From positions 1,905,001 through 1,969,000 of the forward strand of contig NZ_JACHMI010000001.1 of assembly GCF_014207985.1 (NCBI RefSeq): DNA of 64,000 bases, read 5' to 3'. Within the stretch, counting starts at the first letter, position 1, and every line of letters starts with the position of its first letter. Source of the DNA: Nonomuraea rubra (lineage in GTDB: Bacteria; Actinomycetota; Actinomycetes; Streptosporangiales; Streptosporangiaceae). Positions 42,332 through 51,849 of this stretch are shown piece by piece. The translations under genes were made by a program, and so were the position numbers. The notes under the pieces were generated by a model that saw only the letters and a program-made list of their open reading frames with translations, had not been told where the DNA came from and searched no databases.

Positions 42332-45300
42332 GACGGGCTGTTCAGCTCGAGGGTGAGAGGTCGCGGATCGCCGTGTCCTTCCCACAGCCAAGGGACAGTG
42401 ATGCGTTGCCGTCCTGCCGCGATGACCTCGTGGACCATGGTGCGGCCGGATTCTCGCTTGATCATGGGGGATATGGACGGCGTGGTAGCCAGCACGTCGA
42501 ACTTCCATGATCGAAGCAGTCCGAGGACTTGGCGGAGGTTCGGCTCGTCGAAGGCGGCGTCGATCTCGTCGATCGACAGTAGCCGGGGTCCGCGATAGGT
42601 GTCGCCGGAGTACATCGACCAGGCGGCGGCCAGAAGCGGCAACATGGTGGCGAGTCGGCGCTCCCCGGTAGACAGCGATTCCAGCGGGTTGGAGCGGGAG
42701 GAGACCTTTCGGAACGCTTCACTGCTGCCGTCGCCGAAGGAAGAGTGGGTGACGGAGATGTCCCACTCATGCCAGGCCCGATAGTCGAAGGTATGAGCGA
42801 CGCGGTCGGGCCACGGTTCGCCGACCGTTTCGTCCATCCGCTGTCGCAGGACCGTGTACATCTGCTCGAAGGTGGCCTCGGAGGGTGGCTGAGTGATGAG
42901 TTTGATCATGTGTTGGGCGTCTTCGTCCTTGCGGACATCCCAGTCGACCTGTACGCCCACGTTGGCCACCCCGGTACGGACTTCCCGAAGGGTTCCCCGG
43001 ATCTGCCGGACCAGCTCACGCGCGGCATCCCGGCGCACCTGGATATCGCGCCGCAGTTTGGTGAACATGCCGGTCTTCATGGTCTGTTTGACATCGTCAC
43101 GCAGGTCTTCTTCGAGTTGGGCGATGCTCGCGTGCAGGGCTTGAAGCGCGAGATCGAGGTCGTCACCCCGGGTGGCGTCCGGTTCGGCGATGATGGCCCG
43201 TCGCCATTCGGTGTCCTCCACAGTGACGAGGACGACCTGGCGGTTGAAGCGGGCGAGGGCAGCGCTGGCGGTGCGGACGCTGTTCTCCAGCGCGACGAGT
43301 GCTCGGTTGCGGTTCTGGACGAGGGTGTTCAGGCGTTCGGGGCCGGAGGGTTTGCCGGCGAGCAAGCGGTAGGCCCAGGAGAGGCCGGCGGTCAGGTTTG
43401 CAGGGCGGCCCGATTCGTCGGCCGGCAGATCGTCCGGCAGCGTAGCAAGGCGTTCGTCGACCAAGCGGCCGAGCAGGCGTAGAGAGTGGTCTCGACGACG
43501 CTCGGCCTCGGCGCGATGCGGTTCGATGCCCTCCAGGGTGGAGCGGGCCCGCACCGCGTCCACCTCAGCGGTCTGCCGTTCGGTAAGCAGCGTTTCCGCC
43601 GCGTCCTTGGCTTGCTGAAGCTGACTGGCCAGATTCTGACGTTCCTCGAACAATTCCTGGTATTCGGTGCCGTACAGCTCACGAATCTTCGCGACATGCG
43701 CGACCATCTTCGTCGCCGCGAGCCCCGCTTTCATGGCGGCCTCGGTGGCCTTGGCGGCGGCGGTTTGCAGGGCGGCGGCGTTGCGGGCATCGCGTTGGAC
43801 GAGCTGGATCAGCTCACCGCAGCGCCGGGCGGCGGCGGAGCAGCCGTCGATGGCACGGTCGAGGGACGAGACCGCATGGAGATGCTTGTCAAGCGTGTCC
43901 CGTGAGGTGGGCAAGAGGGATCCGTCAGGCAGGGCCGCCGCCTGGTTCAGCGTGCGGAGTGCCCTCTTGACGGCACCCGTGGCTTGGGTGTGTCGTCCGG
44001 AGGCGTCGATGACGCTCGCGCGCGCTCCGATCAGGGTGGCGTCGGCGCTGTCTTCGACCCGGTGTGCCTCTACCACGGCGGCCAGCAAGAGGTGGGGGAA
44101 CGCCGACCGTTCCGCGTCGGCCTCCTCCTGCGCACGGGTGGCCTCCGCATGCGCGGTATCGCTTACGGCCGCGATCTGGGCAAGTTCCGTCGCTTCCCTC
44201 TCCGCTTCGGTGGCACGGGTGTCCGCCGCGAGCGCGGTTTGCTCGGCATGCTGCATGTCTCGTTGCGCCGCGGCCAGTCGTGCGGAGCGCTGCGCGGCTT
44301 TGGCCTCCAGACCTGCCAGGACCCCGGCAAGCACTCGGTCGGCTTGAGTGGTACGGCGGACGGCCGCCTGCTCGGCGCTGGCCAGGGCTGTGGTGAGCTC
44401 GGCTCGCTGCTGGCGGGCGGCGCTGAGTGGGCCGTCCGGTGGGACGCCGTCCCGCTCCTTGGCGGCGGCTTCCACATCCCGGTTCCGTGCCGCCAGCTCT
44501 TCTTGGGCCTCGGCGAACTCACCCTCGAGCCGCGCCAGCTTCTGCTCAAGTTCTGCGACGCGCTGACGGCGGGCGCGCTCACGAGCCGTCCGCCCGATAT
44601 AGGCCGCGCGGTAGCCGGATGGGCAAGAGGAGGTGAGCACGCCATGCGTCAACGTGCTGGGGACCTGGCCGGCTTCGCATGCGTCGACCGGGATGGCGCG
44701 CAGCACGTGTGCGATCTGGTCGGCTGACAGATCCGGGTGGCTTTCCGGACTGAGCAGGTCCGCGAGCGTCCGTCCGGCGGCCGGTGTGCGTGCGGTGATG
44801 ACGAGGTCTCCGGTCACCAATCGGCCATCAGAAGTGACCAATGCATCGAGGAGGCCGGACACCAGCAGCGCGCCCTCCAGCCGGTCGGCTTTCTGCGGAA
44901 CCAGGTGATCGGCGAAGTCGACCAGAGCCCACAGCGGGACGCCGTCCTCGGGGCGCCGGTTCCGCCACACCGGCGCGGGCGGAACGGGGGCTGCCTGCCG
45001 AACCTGTGCCAGCTCAGTTTCGACGGTGTCGATGTGATCAGCGATCTGCTCCATCCGGTTGTGAACAGCAGACACCCGATCGTGGAGATCGGGGACAGCG
45101 TGGGCATAAGCGTTGTGCGCGGCCAGGTAGACCGTGGTGGGATCCAGCGCGTCGAGTTGTGCGGACGGGAGGTGTTCCGCAGGGCCTGGCAGGGCAATGG
45201 TGCTCGGGTCGAGGAACACCAGAGAACTTCGCCAGCGGTGCGTCTTCGTGAGCCAGTCGCGTGCGGCCAGGACGGCAGCGGCCGCACTGTCGGAACGGCG

Positions 45301-47331
45301 CTGCCGGGCGGCGGCCACCTCGTCTTGAACGGTGGCCAGTTCTGCTGTGTGGTCTTCGTAAGCTTGCGAACGCGCCTGCTCGTCCGCCGTGGACTCACTC
45401 TCGATCTCGACGCTGACCTCTTGAAGCCGTACAGCGGCCTTCTCCGCTCGGACGGACTCGGCTCTGTGCGAGGCGCGGGCGTCGGCCGCAACCTTGGTGG
45501 CCTGGCGGGCCAGCGCCGCATCGGTCGTGGCGCGTTCCCGGCGCCCTGCCACATCTATGCGGTCGCGAGTCCTGGAGGCGGCCAACTCCAGCCATGCGCT
45601 CACCTTGCCGGGTGACAAGCGTCCATCTGCCGAGGTGGGGTCGGGAGTACCGAGTTCAGGGGGCGGGGGCTCGATGTGGCGGAGAGCCGCAGACCAGATG
45701 GCGAGTTCGTCGGTGAACCCGGATTCGGCCTGCCGACCGGCTCGCGAGGCATCCTCGACTGCCCCGCGGGCCTTGTCCTCGTCCTCCTCGGCACGGCGCC
45801 TGATGTCGGCCATTGCCCTTTCGGTGTGCTGTGCCTCGCTGTGCTGATGGAGAGCGTCCTGAACCTGGCGAATTTGCCTGGTGCGGGCCTCGACCCATGC
45901 GAGCGGTGTCGCGCATAGCTGCGGCAGGTCCAACGATGGAGCGGAAACTGTCGGCTCGCCAATCGCAAGGTCGTGGAGGGCGGCCAAGAGTCGATCGAAA
46001 GCCGATTCCGCTCCTGCCACGGACGAGTCGCGCCGTAGTTGATCGGCGAGGTCGTTGAGGTGGCGCTGCGCCTCGGCGGCGGAACTGGCTGATTCCTGAG
46101 CCTGGTCGGCGGCCTCGGATGCGCTGTTAGTGGCCTGCTCAGCCCGGGTGTCCGCCTCTCTCGCCGCCACGGTGAGCTCGTCGGCTCTTTCCTGCAGGAG
46201 CGGCAGCTTCGCGCCGACGTGTTCGCCGAGGACCTGGTCGGCGGCTCCGAGCTCGCCCTCCAGCCGAGAGATCGCGGTGCGGGTCGCTTCCAATCTGGTC
46301 CCGGCCGAGGCTTTGGCGCTTTCCGCCTTCTTCAGCTGCTCGGTCGCTTCCCTGGCACGTCGCGTCTGGTCGTCATAGGCGTTGTTTGCCGATGACAGCT
46401 CAGCTGCCTGAAGCTGGCTGACGGCGTTCAGATAGCGGCCGTAAAGGCGGTGCGCGTCCTTCAGGAGGCGGGCTTCGCTGCGCGCACGATCGAGCTGGTT
46501 CTCGAGTTCAGCGATGCGTTCCATTGCCTCGGCAATGAGCTTGAGTTGATCGGGTTCGAGGGCGGGCAAGGCGTCGGTGAGGACCTCACGCATCTTCACC
46601 GGTGAGATCGCTTCGGCCGTACGGACGCTACGCAGGCTCCGAAGCACGCTGATGAGCGCCTCGAACTGGACCTCGTCCAGAGGGGTGAACAGCCGGGTCC
46701 GGACCGCCTGCCGGTAGCTCCGCTCGTCGCCGACGGATTGCAGATGTGCTGTCGCCTGCGGGCGCAAGGCCGATGACGAGGTGAACAGCTCTCCTTGAAG
46801 CGTGGCGAGTTGTTCCGCCAGGTCAGCGATCCTGATCGCCTCGCGATCGCGCTGCAGGATCAGGTCATGGCCCACCCGGCCGGGCACGATGAAGAAGGCA
46901 CGTTGCAGTTCGCTGACGGTCGCCCGCAGCCACAGACCGGTCGTCAGGTACGACGTCTGACCGCTCAGGCTGTCGCGCAGGCCGTACTCCAGCCACCACG
47001 CCCCCGTCCGGTCCTCACGCTCGTTCCGATCGGTGTGCCTGCTGGTGAGAGTCCCGCTTGCCTTGCCCGAAACCGACAGAGCCGTCTGGGAGGTTTCGGC
47101 GTCGAGCAACACGGTGATCAGCATGGACGCGGTCAAGGACTTTCCGGAGCCGTTGGGACCGGCGAGGGCGAGCCACCCATCGGCGAACAGCAGCGTTTCG
47201 TCCGCCCATGCCCAGGAGTTGACCACGCCGGCGCGCGTGGGTTGCCAACGGTCATCGGCGCCCGGGACTCCGAGCGTCGCTATGTCGCCCGCGGCGAGCA
47301 GGCGTGCTGGGTGCTCCGTCTTCGTCATCAT
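42328..47331 (-). CDS. jetC: Wadjet JetC: SMC/SbcC-like ATPase (TIGR02680 type)
   Basis: 1667 aa from ATG 47331, chosen because the ATGATGA junction overlaps the jetB stop. Walker A GPNGSGKS is at 58-65. Two long coiled-coil arms (Ala/Glu/Arg-rich, about 280-560 and 900-1400) flank central globular sequence. The C-terminal head has FRKVSSRSNPLESLSTGERR (signature) and LLSIDEIDAAFDEPNLRQVL (Walker B and D-loop), then LATTPSISPMI. This is the SMC-like motor that, with JetA/B, extrudes DNA loops and senses small circular DNA. Length and architecture fit TIGR02680. Confidence 0.93.
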   Translation of the reverse strand: MMTKTEHPARLLAAGDIATLGVPGADDRWQPTRAGVVNSWAWADETLLFADGWLALAGPNGSGKSLTASMLITVLLDAETSQTALSVSGKASGTLTSRHTDRNEREDRTGAWWLEYGLRDSLSGQTSYLTTGLWLRATVSELQRAFFIVPGRVGHDLILQRDREAIRIADLAEQLATLQGELFTSSSALRPQATAHLQSVGDERSYRQAVRTRLFTPLDEVQFEALISVLRSLRSVRTAEAISPVKMREVLTDALPALEPDQLKLIAEAMERIAELENQLDRARSEARLLKDAHRLYGRYLNAVSQLQAAELSSANNAYDDQTRRAREATEQLKKAESAKASAGTRLEATRTAISRLEGELGAADQVLGEHVGAKLPLLQERADELTVAAREADTRAEQATNSASEAADQAQESASSAAEAQRHLNDLADQLRRDSSVAGAESAFDRLLAALHDLAIGEPTVSAPSLDLPQLCATPLAWVEARTRQIRQVQDALHQHSEAQHTERAMADIRRRAEEDEDKARGAVEDASRAGRQAESGFTDELAIWSAALRHIEPPPPELGTPDPTSADGRLSPGKVSAWLELAASRTRDRIDVAGRRERATTDAALARQATKVAADARASHRAESVRAEKAAVRLQEVSVEIESESTADEQARSQAYEDHTAELATVQDEVAAARQRRSDSAAAAVLAARDWLTKTHRWRSSLVFLDPSTIALPGPAEHLPSAQLDALDPTTVYLAAHNAYAHAVPDLHDRVSAVHNRMEQIADHIDTVETELAQVRQAAPVPPAPVWRNRRPEDGVPLWALVDFADHLVPQKADRLEGALLVSGLLDALVTSDGRLVTGDLVITARTPAAGRTLADLLSPESHPDLSADQIAHVLRAIPVDACEAGQVPSTLTHGVLTSSCPSGYRAAYIGRTARERARRQRVAELEQKLARLEGEFAEAQEELAARNRDVEAAAKERDGVPPDGPLSAARQQRAELTTALASAEQAAVRRTTQADRVLAGVLAGLEAKAAQRSARLAAAQRDMQHAEQTALAADTRATEAEREATELAQIAAVSDTAHAEATRAQEEADAERSAFPHLLLAAVVEAHRVEDSADATLIGARASVIDASGRHTQATGAVKRALRTLNQAAALPDGSLLPTSRDTLDKHLHAVSSLDRAIDGCSAAARRCGELIQLVQRDARNAAALQTAAAKATEAAMKAGLAATKMVAHVAKIRELYGTEYQELFEERQNLASQLQQAKDAAETLLTERQTAEVDAVRARSTLEGIEPHRAEAERRRDHSLRLLGRLVDERLATLPDDLPADESGRPANLTAGLSWAYRLLAGKPSGPERLNTLVQNRNRALVALENSVRTASAALARFNRQVVLVTVEDTEWRRAIIAEPDATRGDDLDLALQALHASIAQLEEDLRDDVKQTMKTGMFTKLRRDIQVRRDAARELVRQIRGTLREVRTGVANVGVQVDWDVRKDEDAQHMIKLITQPPSEATFEQMYTVLRQRMDETVGEPWPDRVAHTFDYRAWHEWDISVTHSSFGDGSSEAFRKVSSRSNPLESLSTGERRLATMLPLLAAAWSMYSGDTYRGPRLLSIDEIDAAFDEPNLRQVLGLLRSWKFDVLATTPSISPMIKRESGRTMVHEVIAAGRQRITVPWLWEGHGDPRPLTLELNSPS

Positions 47332-48647
47332 GGGTTTCCTGGATTTTCGGCAGTGAGAGGAAGGGGATCCTGAGCGAGCACGGCACCGGACGGTTCGCCC
47401 TGCGCCTTCGTGGTGGCATTGGGGCGGACTCGTACTCGCCACAGGTGAATCCCGGGGGTTGGATGCCAGATGTCTTGATCTTCCCGGGCCTCGCGGAGCA
47501 GCCCTACTGCGACCAGTTCAGCGGCCGCGGCGCGGGCGAGGACCGGCAGCCGCCCGGAATAGGCCGCGGCCCACCGCGGCAGCGCTTCACGAGCCTTTTC
47601 CAGCAAACCCAGCACTTCGCTGATGGGGAGCGGCGCCATGGCATCGACGCGGTAAGGGAGAGCCGCAAGCAGTGCGAGTGCGGCCTGCCGTTCGGTGCGG
47701 CGACCGTTCGGGAACATGGTGCCGGTTCCGACTCCAGTCGGGTCGGCGACCTGCCACCAGTCCCGCCTGACCGTGGCTGCGTAACCGAGGGATCCGATGA
47801 CATTCAGGGCGCGTTCCCGACCCGACAGCGTGTGCAGGTACGGCGAACCCTCGGTCTGATCATCGCTGGGATCGGTCGCCGGGTCATCGACGAGCCGACG
47901 CATCATTCGCAACCTGCGATCCTCCAAGGTCGGCGGCGTACCTGCATCTGTGACATGCTCACGATCCAGCAGGGATCGCGCCGACAGAGCGTTGACATGC
48001 CGCTCGGGCGGGAGAGCGTCCAGCCCCAGCAACACCGGGGACAGAGAGGAGAACTTGGCGGCCAAGCGATCCCGGGCGGCGGTGACCACCAGATCACTGT
48101 CCTCGTCGTCCACGGCATGGTCGAGGTCGGCGTCCACCGCAATTGTCCCTTCGGCCACCAGCAGCTTGAGCGCATCCACAAGGTGCTGCCGGTTCCGCCG
48201 TGCCGCCTGCTTGCCGACACCGTCCGGCGCAACGACCTGGAACTCGGGGAGCGTGCCCTGTGGCGCCTCCGATGCGCAGACGTGCGCGATTGCCTGGAGC
48301 AACTCCCGTAGGCTCATCCGGGAGCGTCGCCAGAGTTGTTCGCACACCAGCGCGACGCAAACGAGAACATCTTTGGGCGCCAAGGGGCCATCGCCGCGTC
48401 CACGCTGTACCCGTGGTCCTCGATCAGCGGGAACATCCACACGTCGCTTGTGCAGGCGGACCAGTTCGGCAACCTCCAAGACCTCCAGGGTCCAACCGAA
48501 CTGGAGCCGGAAGAACTCGGCCAGATCACGGCGCCCCTTGACAGCCGCCCGGTAGCACTCGGGATCGCACTCGGCGCGAAGCCGCCCGGTCGCGACCAGC
48601 GTCCGAGCCGCTTCACGCAGGTCGGGGTCGAGATAGAGTCCGCTCAT
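47328..48647 (-). CDS. jetB: Wadjet JetB: DUF2398 (TIGR02678) subunit
   Basis: 439 aa. The N-terminus MSGLYLDPDLREAARTLVAT followed by RDLAEFFRLQFGWTLEVLEV fits DUF2398, with winged-helix-like segments (ELVRLHKRRVDVP, RMSLRELLQAIAHVC, RQHLVDALKLLVAEGTIAVD). In Wadjet this kleisin-associated (KITE-like) subunit bridges JetA and the JetC heads. It overlaps jetA (upstream) and jetC (downstream) by 4 bp each, so expression is tightly coupled. Confidence 0.88.
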   Translation of the reverse strand: MSGLYLDPDLREAARTLVATGRLRAECDPECYRAAVKGRRDLAEFFRLQFGWTLEVLEVAELVRLHKRRVDVPADRGPRVQRGRGDGPLAPKDVLVCVALVCEQLWRRSRMSLRELLQAIAHVCASEAPQGTLPEFQVVAPDGVGKQAARRNRQHLVDALKLLVAEGTIAVDADLDHAVDDEDSDLVVTAARDRLAAKFSSLSPVLLGLDALPPERHVNALSARSLLDREHVTDAGTPPTLEDRRLRMMRRLVDDPATDPSDDQTEGSPYLHTLSGRERALNVIGSLGYAATVRRDWWQVADPTGVGTGTMFPNGRRTERQAALALLAALPYRVDAMAPLPISEVLGLLEKAREALPRWAAAYSGRLPVLARAAAAELVAVGLLREAREDQDIWHPTPGIHLWRVRVRPNATTKAQGEPSGAVLAQDPLPLTAENPGNP

Positions 48648-50203
48648 GCGACCATTCCGTCCCGCTCGGCCGTCGAACGGAACGCTCCAGCCGCAGTGCG
48701 GGATTCGATAGAGGTGACACGCACCCTCAGATCTGGACCTGTCAAGCGTCCATCGGCCAATTCGACCGTCACAGTACGGCCGGCGACACCCGGCCGCACC
48801 TCGACCAGGACGCTCGCGCCGTCAACAGGCACGATCCCACGACCTGCCTTGCGGTCGAACTGCGCGAGTGCGGTCTCGATCGCCCCCAGCAGCACGGCGG
48901 CAGTCTCCGAATCCAGACCCGCGAAATGATCCAGCCCCACCTCTCCATCCGTGATCAGGAGCGCGGCCAGGCGGCGGCGCCGGGCAGCCTCGGCGGCGGC
49001 TTCGGTCACCGCGGCCGCGCGTGCCGCCGACGTGTCGGCCACCTTGCGCGGGCGCCCGCTGGCGCGCCCCTGCCGCTCGTGCTCACGCAACGTCACCTCG
49101 ACTCGGTACGGGAAGTCACCTGCGACCGCTGCCGTGCCGTGGGCCACATCCTCCTCCACGCCCCCGGCCATCACGTGCCACGCCGGCCAGTCGCCGAAGG
49201 CCGCCGCGAAGACACGCCTGGCCTCCTCGTCGCTCGGCTGGCGGAACAGACTCCGAGCGAGCACATGGAAGTCCAGCCCGAGATCCGAGCCGCGGCGGCG
49301 TGCTGAATAGCGGCGCTCGATGGCCACCAGCAACGTGTACACCGCCCCGGTCGCGGAGGAGATCAGCCGGTGAACGGTGCCGTCCGGCGCGAACCAAGCC
49401 TCAAGGTCCGATATCCAGCGCACCCGCTCCTCGACCCAATACTGCTGGTCCCGTACGTCGATCAGTCCCGCGTGTGCGACGGCCGCCTCGACAATCCGTC
49501 GATGCCCTGTGCCGCGCAGGTCGATCAGCGCCATCTCCACTCGCCGCAAGGCGCGTTCGTATTCGCGCGGGAACTGTCGAAGAGCCTCGATCACTCGGTC
49601 CCGGTTGTCGCCGAACAGTTCATCGTCGGTTACGTCTGACTGCACCATCTGCGCCAATGCGGTGTAGAAGTCGGCGGTGACCCGCTGAAGCTCCTCAATT
49701 CGAGTCCGCACGTCGTCCAGATCCATGGGCAGGATGCCACTCTGATCTGTCAGATGATCGATAAGTTTGCGAATGGTCAACTCGACGCTGTCGAGCAACC
49801 TGCTCGGAAGCTGTAGCGCTCGCCGCGTATCGACCACAGCCGCCCGGACCGCGGCCACAATGCCCCGTCCCTTGCGCGTCAGCGCCCATGCCTCCTGCCG
49901 GACGATCAGGCCCTGGTAGTTGCGCACGGGTGCCGTGTAGTCGCGAAACGGCTCGGCGAACCCCCACTTGGCGAGCTGATCCAGCGTCTCCCGCAACTCC
50001 GGCTCCGGCAGCGGATCGTGAAATCCGACGCTGCGCACCTGCGCCGTGATCTCCTCCGGGCTTGACATGGGCCCTCGGGTCGACAGCTCTTCGAGAGCGG
50101 CCAAGAGCGCCGTGTACCGTTCCCGCGCCAGATCGTCGGGTAGGGCGAACACTGTCCAGTCAGCAGGAAGAACCGCTTGCCACCATCGCCGGGGCTGCTC
50201 CAC
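48644..50203 (-). CDS. jetA: Wadjet JetA: DUF2397 (TIGR02677) kleisin-like subunit
   Basis: 519 aa from GTG 50203, with a near-perfect RBS (TAGGAGGT, 4-5 bp upstream). It starts MEQPRRWWQAVLPADWTVFA and contains WGFAEPFRDYTAPVRNYQGL, a winged-helix block, helices (VTADFYTALAQMVQSDVTDD) and a C-terminal region DTSAARAAAVTEAAAEAARR followed by a small beta domain with VTVELADGRLTGPDLRVRVT. This is the DUF2397 pattern, the kleisin of Wadjet-like SMC complexes. It is the first gene of the operon; the promoter should lie in 50204-50544. Confidence 0.88.
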   Translation of the reverse strand: MEQPRRWWQAVLPADWTVFALPDDLARERYTALLAALEELSTRGPMSSPEEITAQVRSVGFHDPLPEPELRETLDQLAKWGFAEPFRDYTAPVRNYQGLIVRQEAWALTRKGRGIVAAVRAAVVDTRRALQLPSRLLDSVELTIRKLIDHLTDQSGILPMDLDDVRTRIEELQRVTADFYTALAQMVQSDVTDDELFGDNRDRVIEALRQFPREYERALRRVEMALIDLRGTGHRRIVEAAVAHAGLIDVRDQQYWVEERVRWISDLEAWFAPDGTVHRLISSATGAVYTLLVAIERRYSARRRGSDLGLDFHVLARSLFRQPSDEEARRVFAAAFGDWPAWHVMAGGVEEDVAHGTAAVAGDFPYRVEVTLREHERQGRASGRPRKVADTSAARAAAVTEAAAEAARRRRLAALLITDGEVGLDHFAGLDSETAAVLLGAIETALAQFDRKAGRGIVPVDGASVLVEVRPGVAGRTVTVELADGRLTGPDLRVRVTSIESRTAAGAFRSTAERDGMVA

Positions 50204-50544
50204 GTTTACCTCCTAAGGACCACCGTGGTCCCGAGCCTCATCGGCAAAGTGTGGCTACCAGGTCTGACAATATTCCGGAGACTCCGCGAGATCGGTTCAT
50301 TCTGCACCATCCACCGTATTTGGGCTAGCCGAAATTGCGATGAATCGGGACTCGAATGCCATCGGGGTGCTTCAGGTGCACCTTCAATACCTTTGTTCTC
50401 AATCGGAACTTCGCTCACTCCATCTCTCACAAGTATCGATAGCCCCTTTACTGACTTGCGTATCCGGCGTATGACTGGTTGAGAGCGTGCAACGCACCCA
50501 CGCTCAGAAAGTAACCGGCTTAGATCGAGAGGTGCGTATCCCCG
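50204..50544. promoter_or_regulatory. 341-bp divergent region upstream of jetA and the DUF6907 gene
   Basis: There is no gene here. It is less GC-rich than its surroundings, with short AT-rich patches, and must contain both outward promoters. I cannot assign -35/-10 boxes with confidence and see no long palindrome. Confidence 0.5.
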
Positions 50545-51423
50545 ATGAGCATCAACGCTGACACCAGTTCAGCCGCCGACGCGGGAGTCAATCTTCAGAC
50601 CCGCTCAGTCCCGGCCCAGCGCCACCCCGCCGACGCGGAGGCGCCCCAAAGCTCGTCCATGAGTGACAAGCGCATCGACCCGGATAGCCCGCGTCAGTCC
50701 CTGACCGCGGCTCAGCTCGAAGGCCGCGCATGCATCCAATGTGGGAGCGAGGAGCGGCATCTAGCACCTGCAGGCACTCTGCTGGACGTCAAGGTGGTCG
50801 AGTGCTACACGCATCAACAGGAACGCCGTCTCGCCGCCAGCCCAGCCGAATGGCTCACTGTGAGCCCCTGCCCGGCTTGGTGCCGCGATGAGCACAGCGG
50901 CTCCGATCATCCGGATGACCGGGAGCACAACAGCCTGTACTTGAACACTGCGCTGCAGACGATGCCATACATCAATTACGGGCATGGGGACAAGCCGGAG
51001 TACAAGCCGACCGGCATCATGACGGATCTGGTGCAGCATTATCGCGAGGCCGAGCCGCGCATCTGCTTCGGAGACACCGGAGATCACGCCAGCTACTACA
51101 TGACCCTCGACGAGGCCCAGGAGATCGCCCTTCACCTTCTCGTGCTCGTCTCGGCGGGACGCGACCGGTCCGCGGTTCCGGAACCGCAGTCGGTCATCAG
51201 CGAGAGGACAGGCTGCCGACCATGGTGCACTCGCCACTGGCCAGAGGATGTGTGTGACAGCGGTGCCATAGAAGGGGCATGGCTCACCCACGATGGCGAT
51301 GATGCGCAGATCTGGTTCCATGAATACGGTGACAACGGGACGGCGCTGCCCGACGCCGAGCGGCTGGCATGCGCGATCGTCCGCCTCGCTGTCCTGGCCC
51401 GAGGCAGGACAATGAGCGTGTAG
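50545..51423 (+). CDS. DUF6907-type protein with two tandem Cys/Trp modules
   Basis: 292 aa. After a polar N-terminus there is a short zinc-ribbon-like CIQCG...CYTH. Two related modules follow: CPAWCRDEHSGSDHPDDREH ... MTLDEAQEIALHLLVLVSAG, and CRPWCTRHWPEDVCDSGAIE ... LPDAERLACAIVRLAVLARG. The C-P-x-W-C pattern with nearby Asp/His and the closing helix is the hallmark of DUF6907, small proteins common on actinomycete integrative elements and plasmids. A duplicated form is less usual. It is divergent from the Wadjet operon and adjacent to the right-hand integrase module, supporting an element-borne origin. The function is unknown. Confidence 0.75.
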   Translation: MSINADTSSAADAGVNLQTRSVPAQRHPADAEAPQSSSMSDKRIDPDSPRQSLTAAQLEGRACIQCGSEERHLAPAGTLLDVKVVECYTHQQERRLAASPAEWLTVSPCPAWCRDEHSGSDHPDDREHNSLYLNTALQTMPYINYGHGDKPEYKPTGIMTDLVQHYREAEPRICFGDTGDHASYYMTLDEAQEIALHLLVLVSAGRDRSAVPEPQSVISERTGCRPWCTRHWPEDVCDSGAIEGAWLTHDGDDAQIWFHEYGDNGTALPDAERLACAIVRLAVLARGRTMSV

Positions 51424-51545
51424 GACATCGCTCGTGACCCCATGTCGCCGGCTACCTGGTTTCGGTCGGTGATGGGGAGGCGCTCCGCCGGGCAGGCCGG
51501 TTGCGGTGCGCCGCTCCGGGGCACCGCGCGGCGCGTCAGGGCGCC

Positions 51546-51716
51546 GGAGCACGCGCCGAGCACAGTGGCCGTCGCCCAGCGTAGCGCTGGCGTGGTCCTG
51601 AAGTACGGGATCGTCCTGCGAATCCACTATGCAATGATCGATTAGGGGATCCACGGTGCTCGGTGCGTGCTCGCTCGCCCCGGACACGCTCCGTCAGGGT
51701 TGGGCACGGCCGGGCA
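51546..51716. repeat. Integrase-module repeat, copy B, bounded by a 17-nt inverted repeat
   Basis: GAGCACGCGCCGAGCAC (51547) and GTGCTCGGTGCGTGCTC (51656) are complementary except for one position, enclosing ~92 bp. The unit aligns with copy A at 32552-32709. It lies just before the tRNA-Arg fragment and integrase, on the outer side of the putative attachment site. It could be an arm-type integrase binding region, a small hairpin element, or a terminator-like structure. Confidence 0.7.
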
Positions 51717-51731
51717 CACAAAGCACCCGCA

Positions 51732-51776
51732 GACTTCTAATCCGACGGTCGCAGGTTCGAATCCTGCAGGGCGCGC
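51732..51776 (+). other. 3' half of tRNA-Arg(UCU), probable integration (att) site
   Basis: The sequence holds the anticodon loop CTTCTAA (anticodon TCT), the variable region, a perfect T-arm (GCAGG TTCGAAT CCTGC at 51751-51767) and the start of the acceptor 3' strand. The upstream half of the tRNA is absent: the 5' anticodon stem does not pair properly. Only the part normally duplicated by tRNA-targeting tyrosine recombinases is present, and an integrase gene ends 74 bp away. This strongly suggests an attachment-site remnant rather than a functional tRNA. Confidence 0.75.
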
Positions 51777-51849
51777 TACTCCACCAGCGGATACCGCAGC
51801 CGCGCCCGCTCGCTGGCGCGGCATGGGGCAGATATGAGGCAAAGCTGAG

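Noticed and set aside
51721..51790. Functional tRNA-Arg gene
   Set aside because: The 5' half (acceptor strand and D-arm) is missing and the anticodon stem does not pair, so only an att-type 3' fragment is supported.
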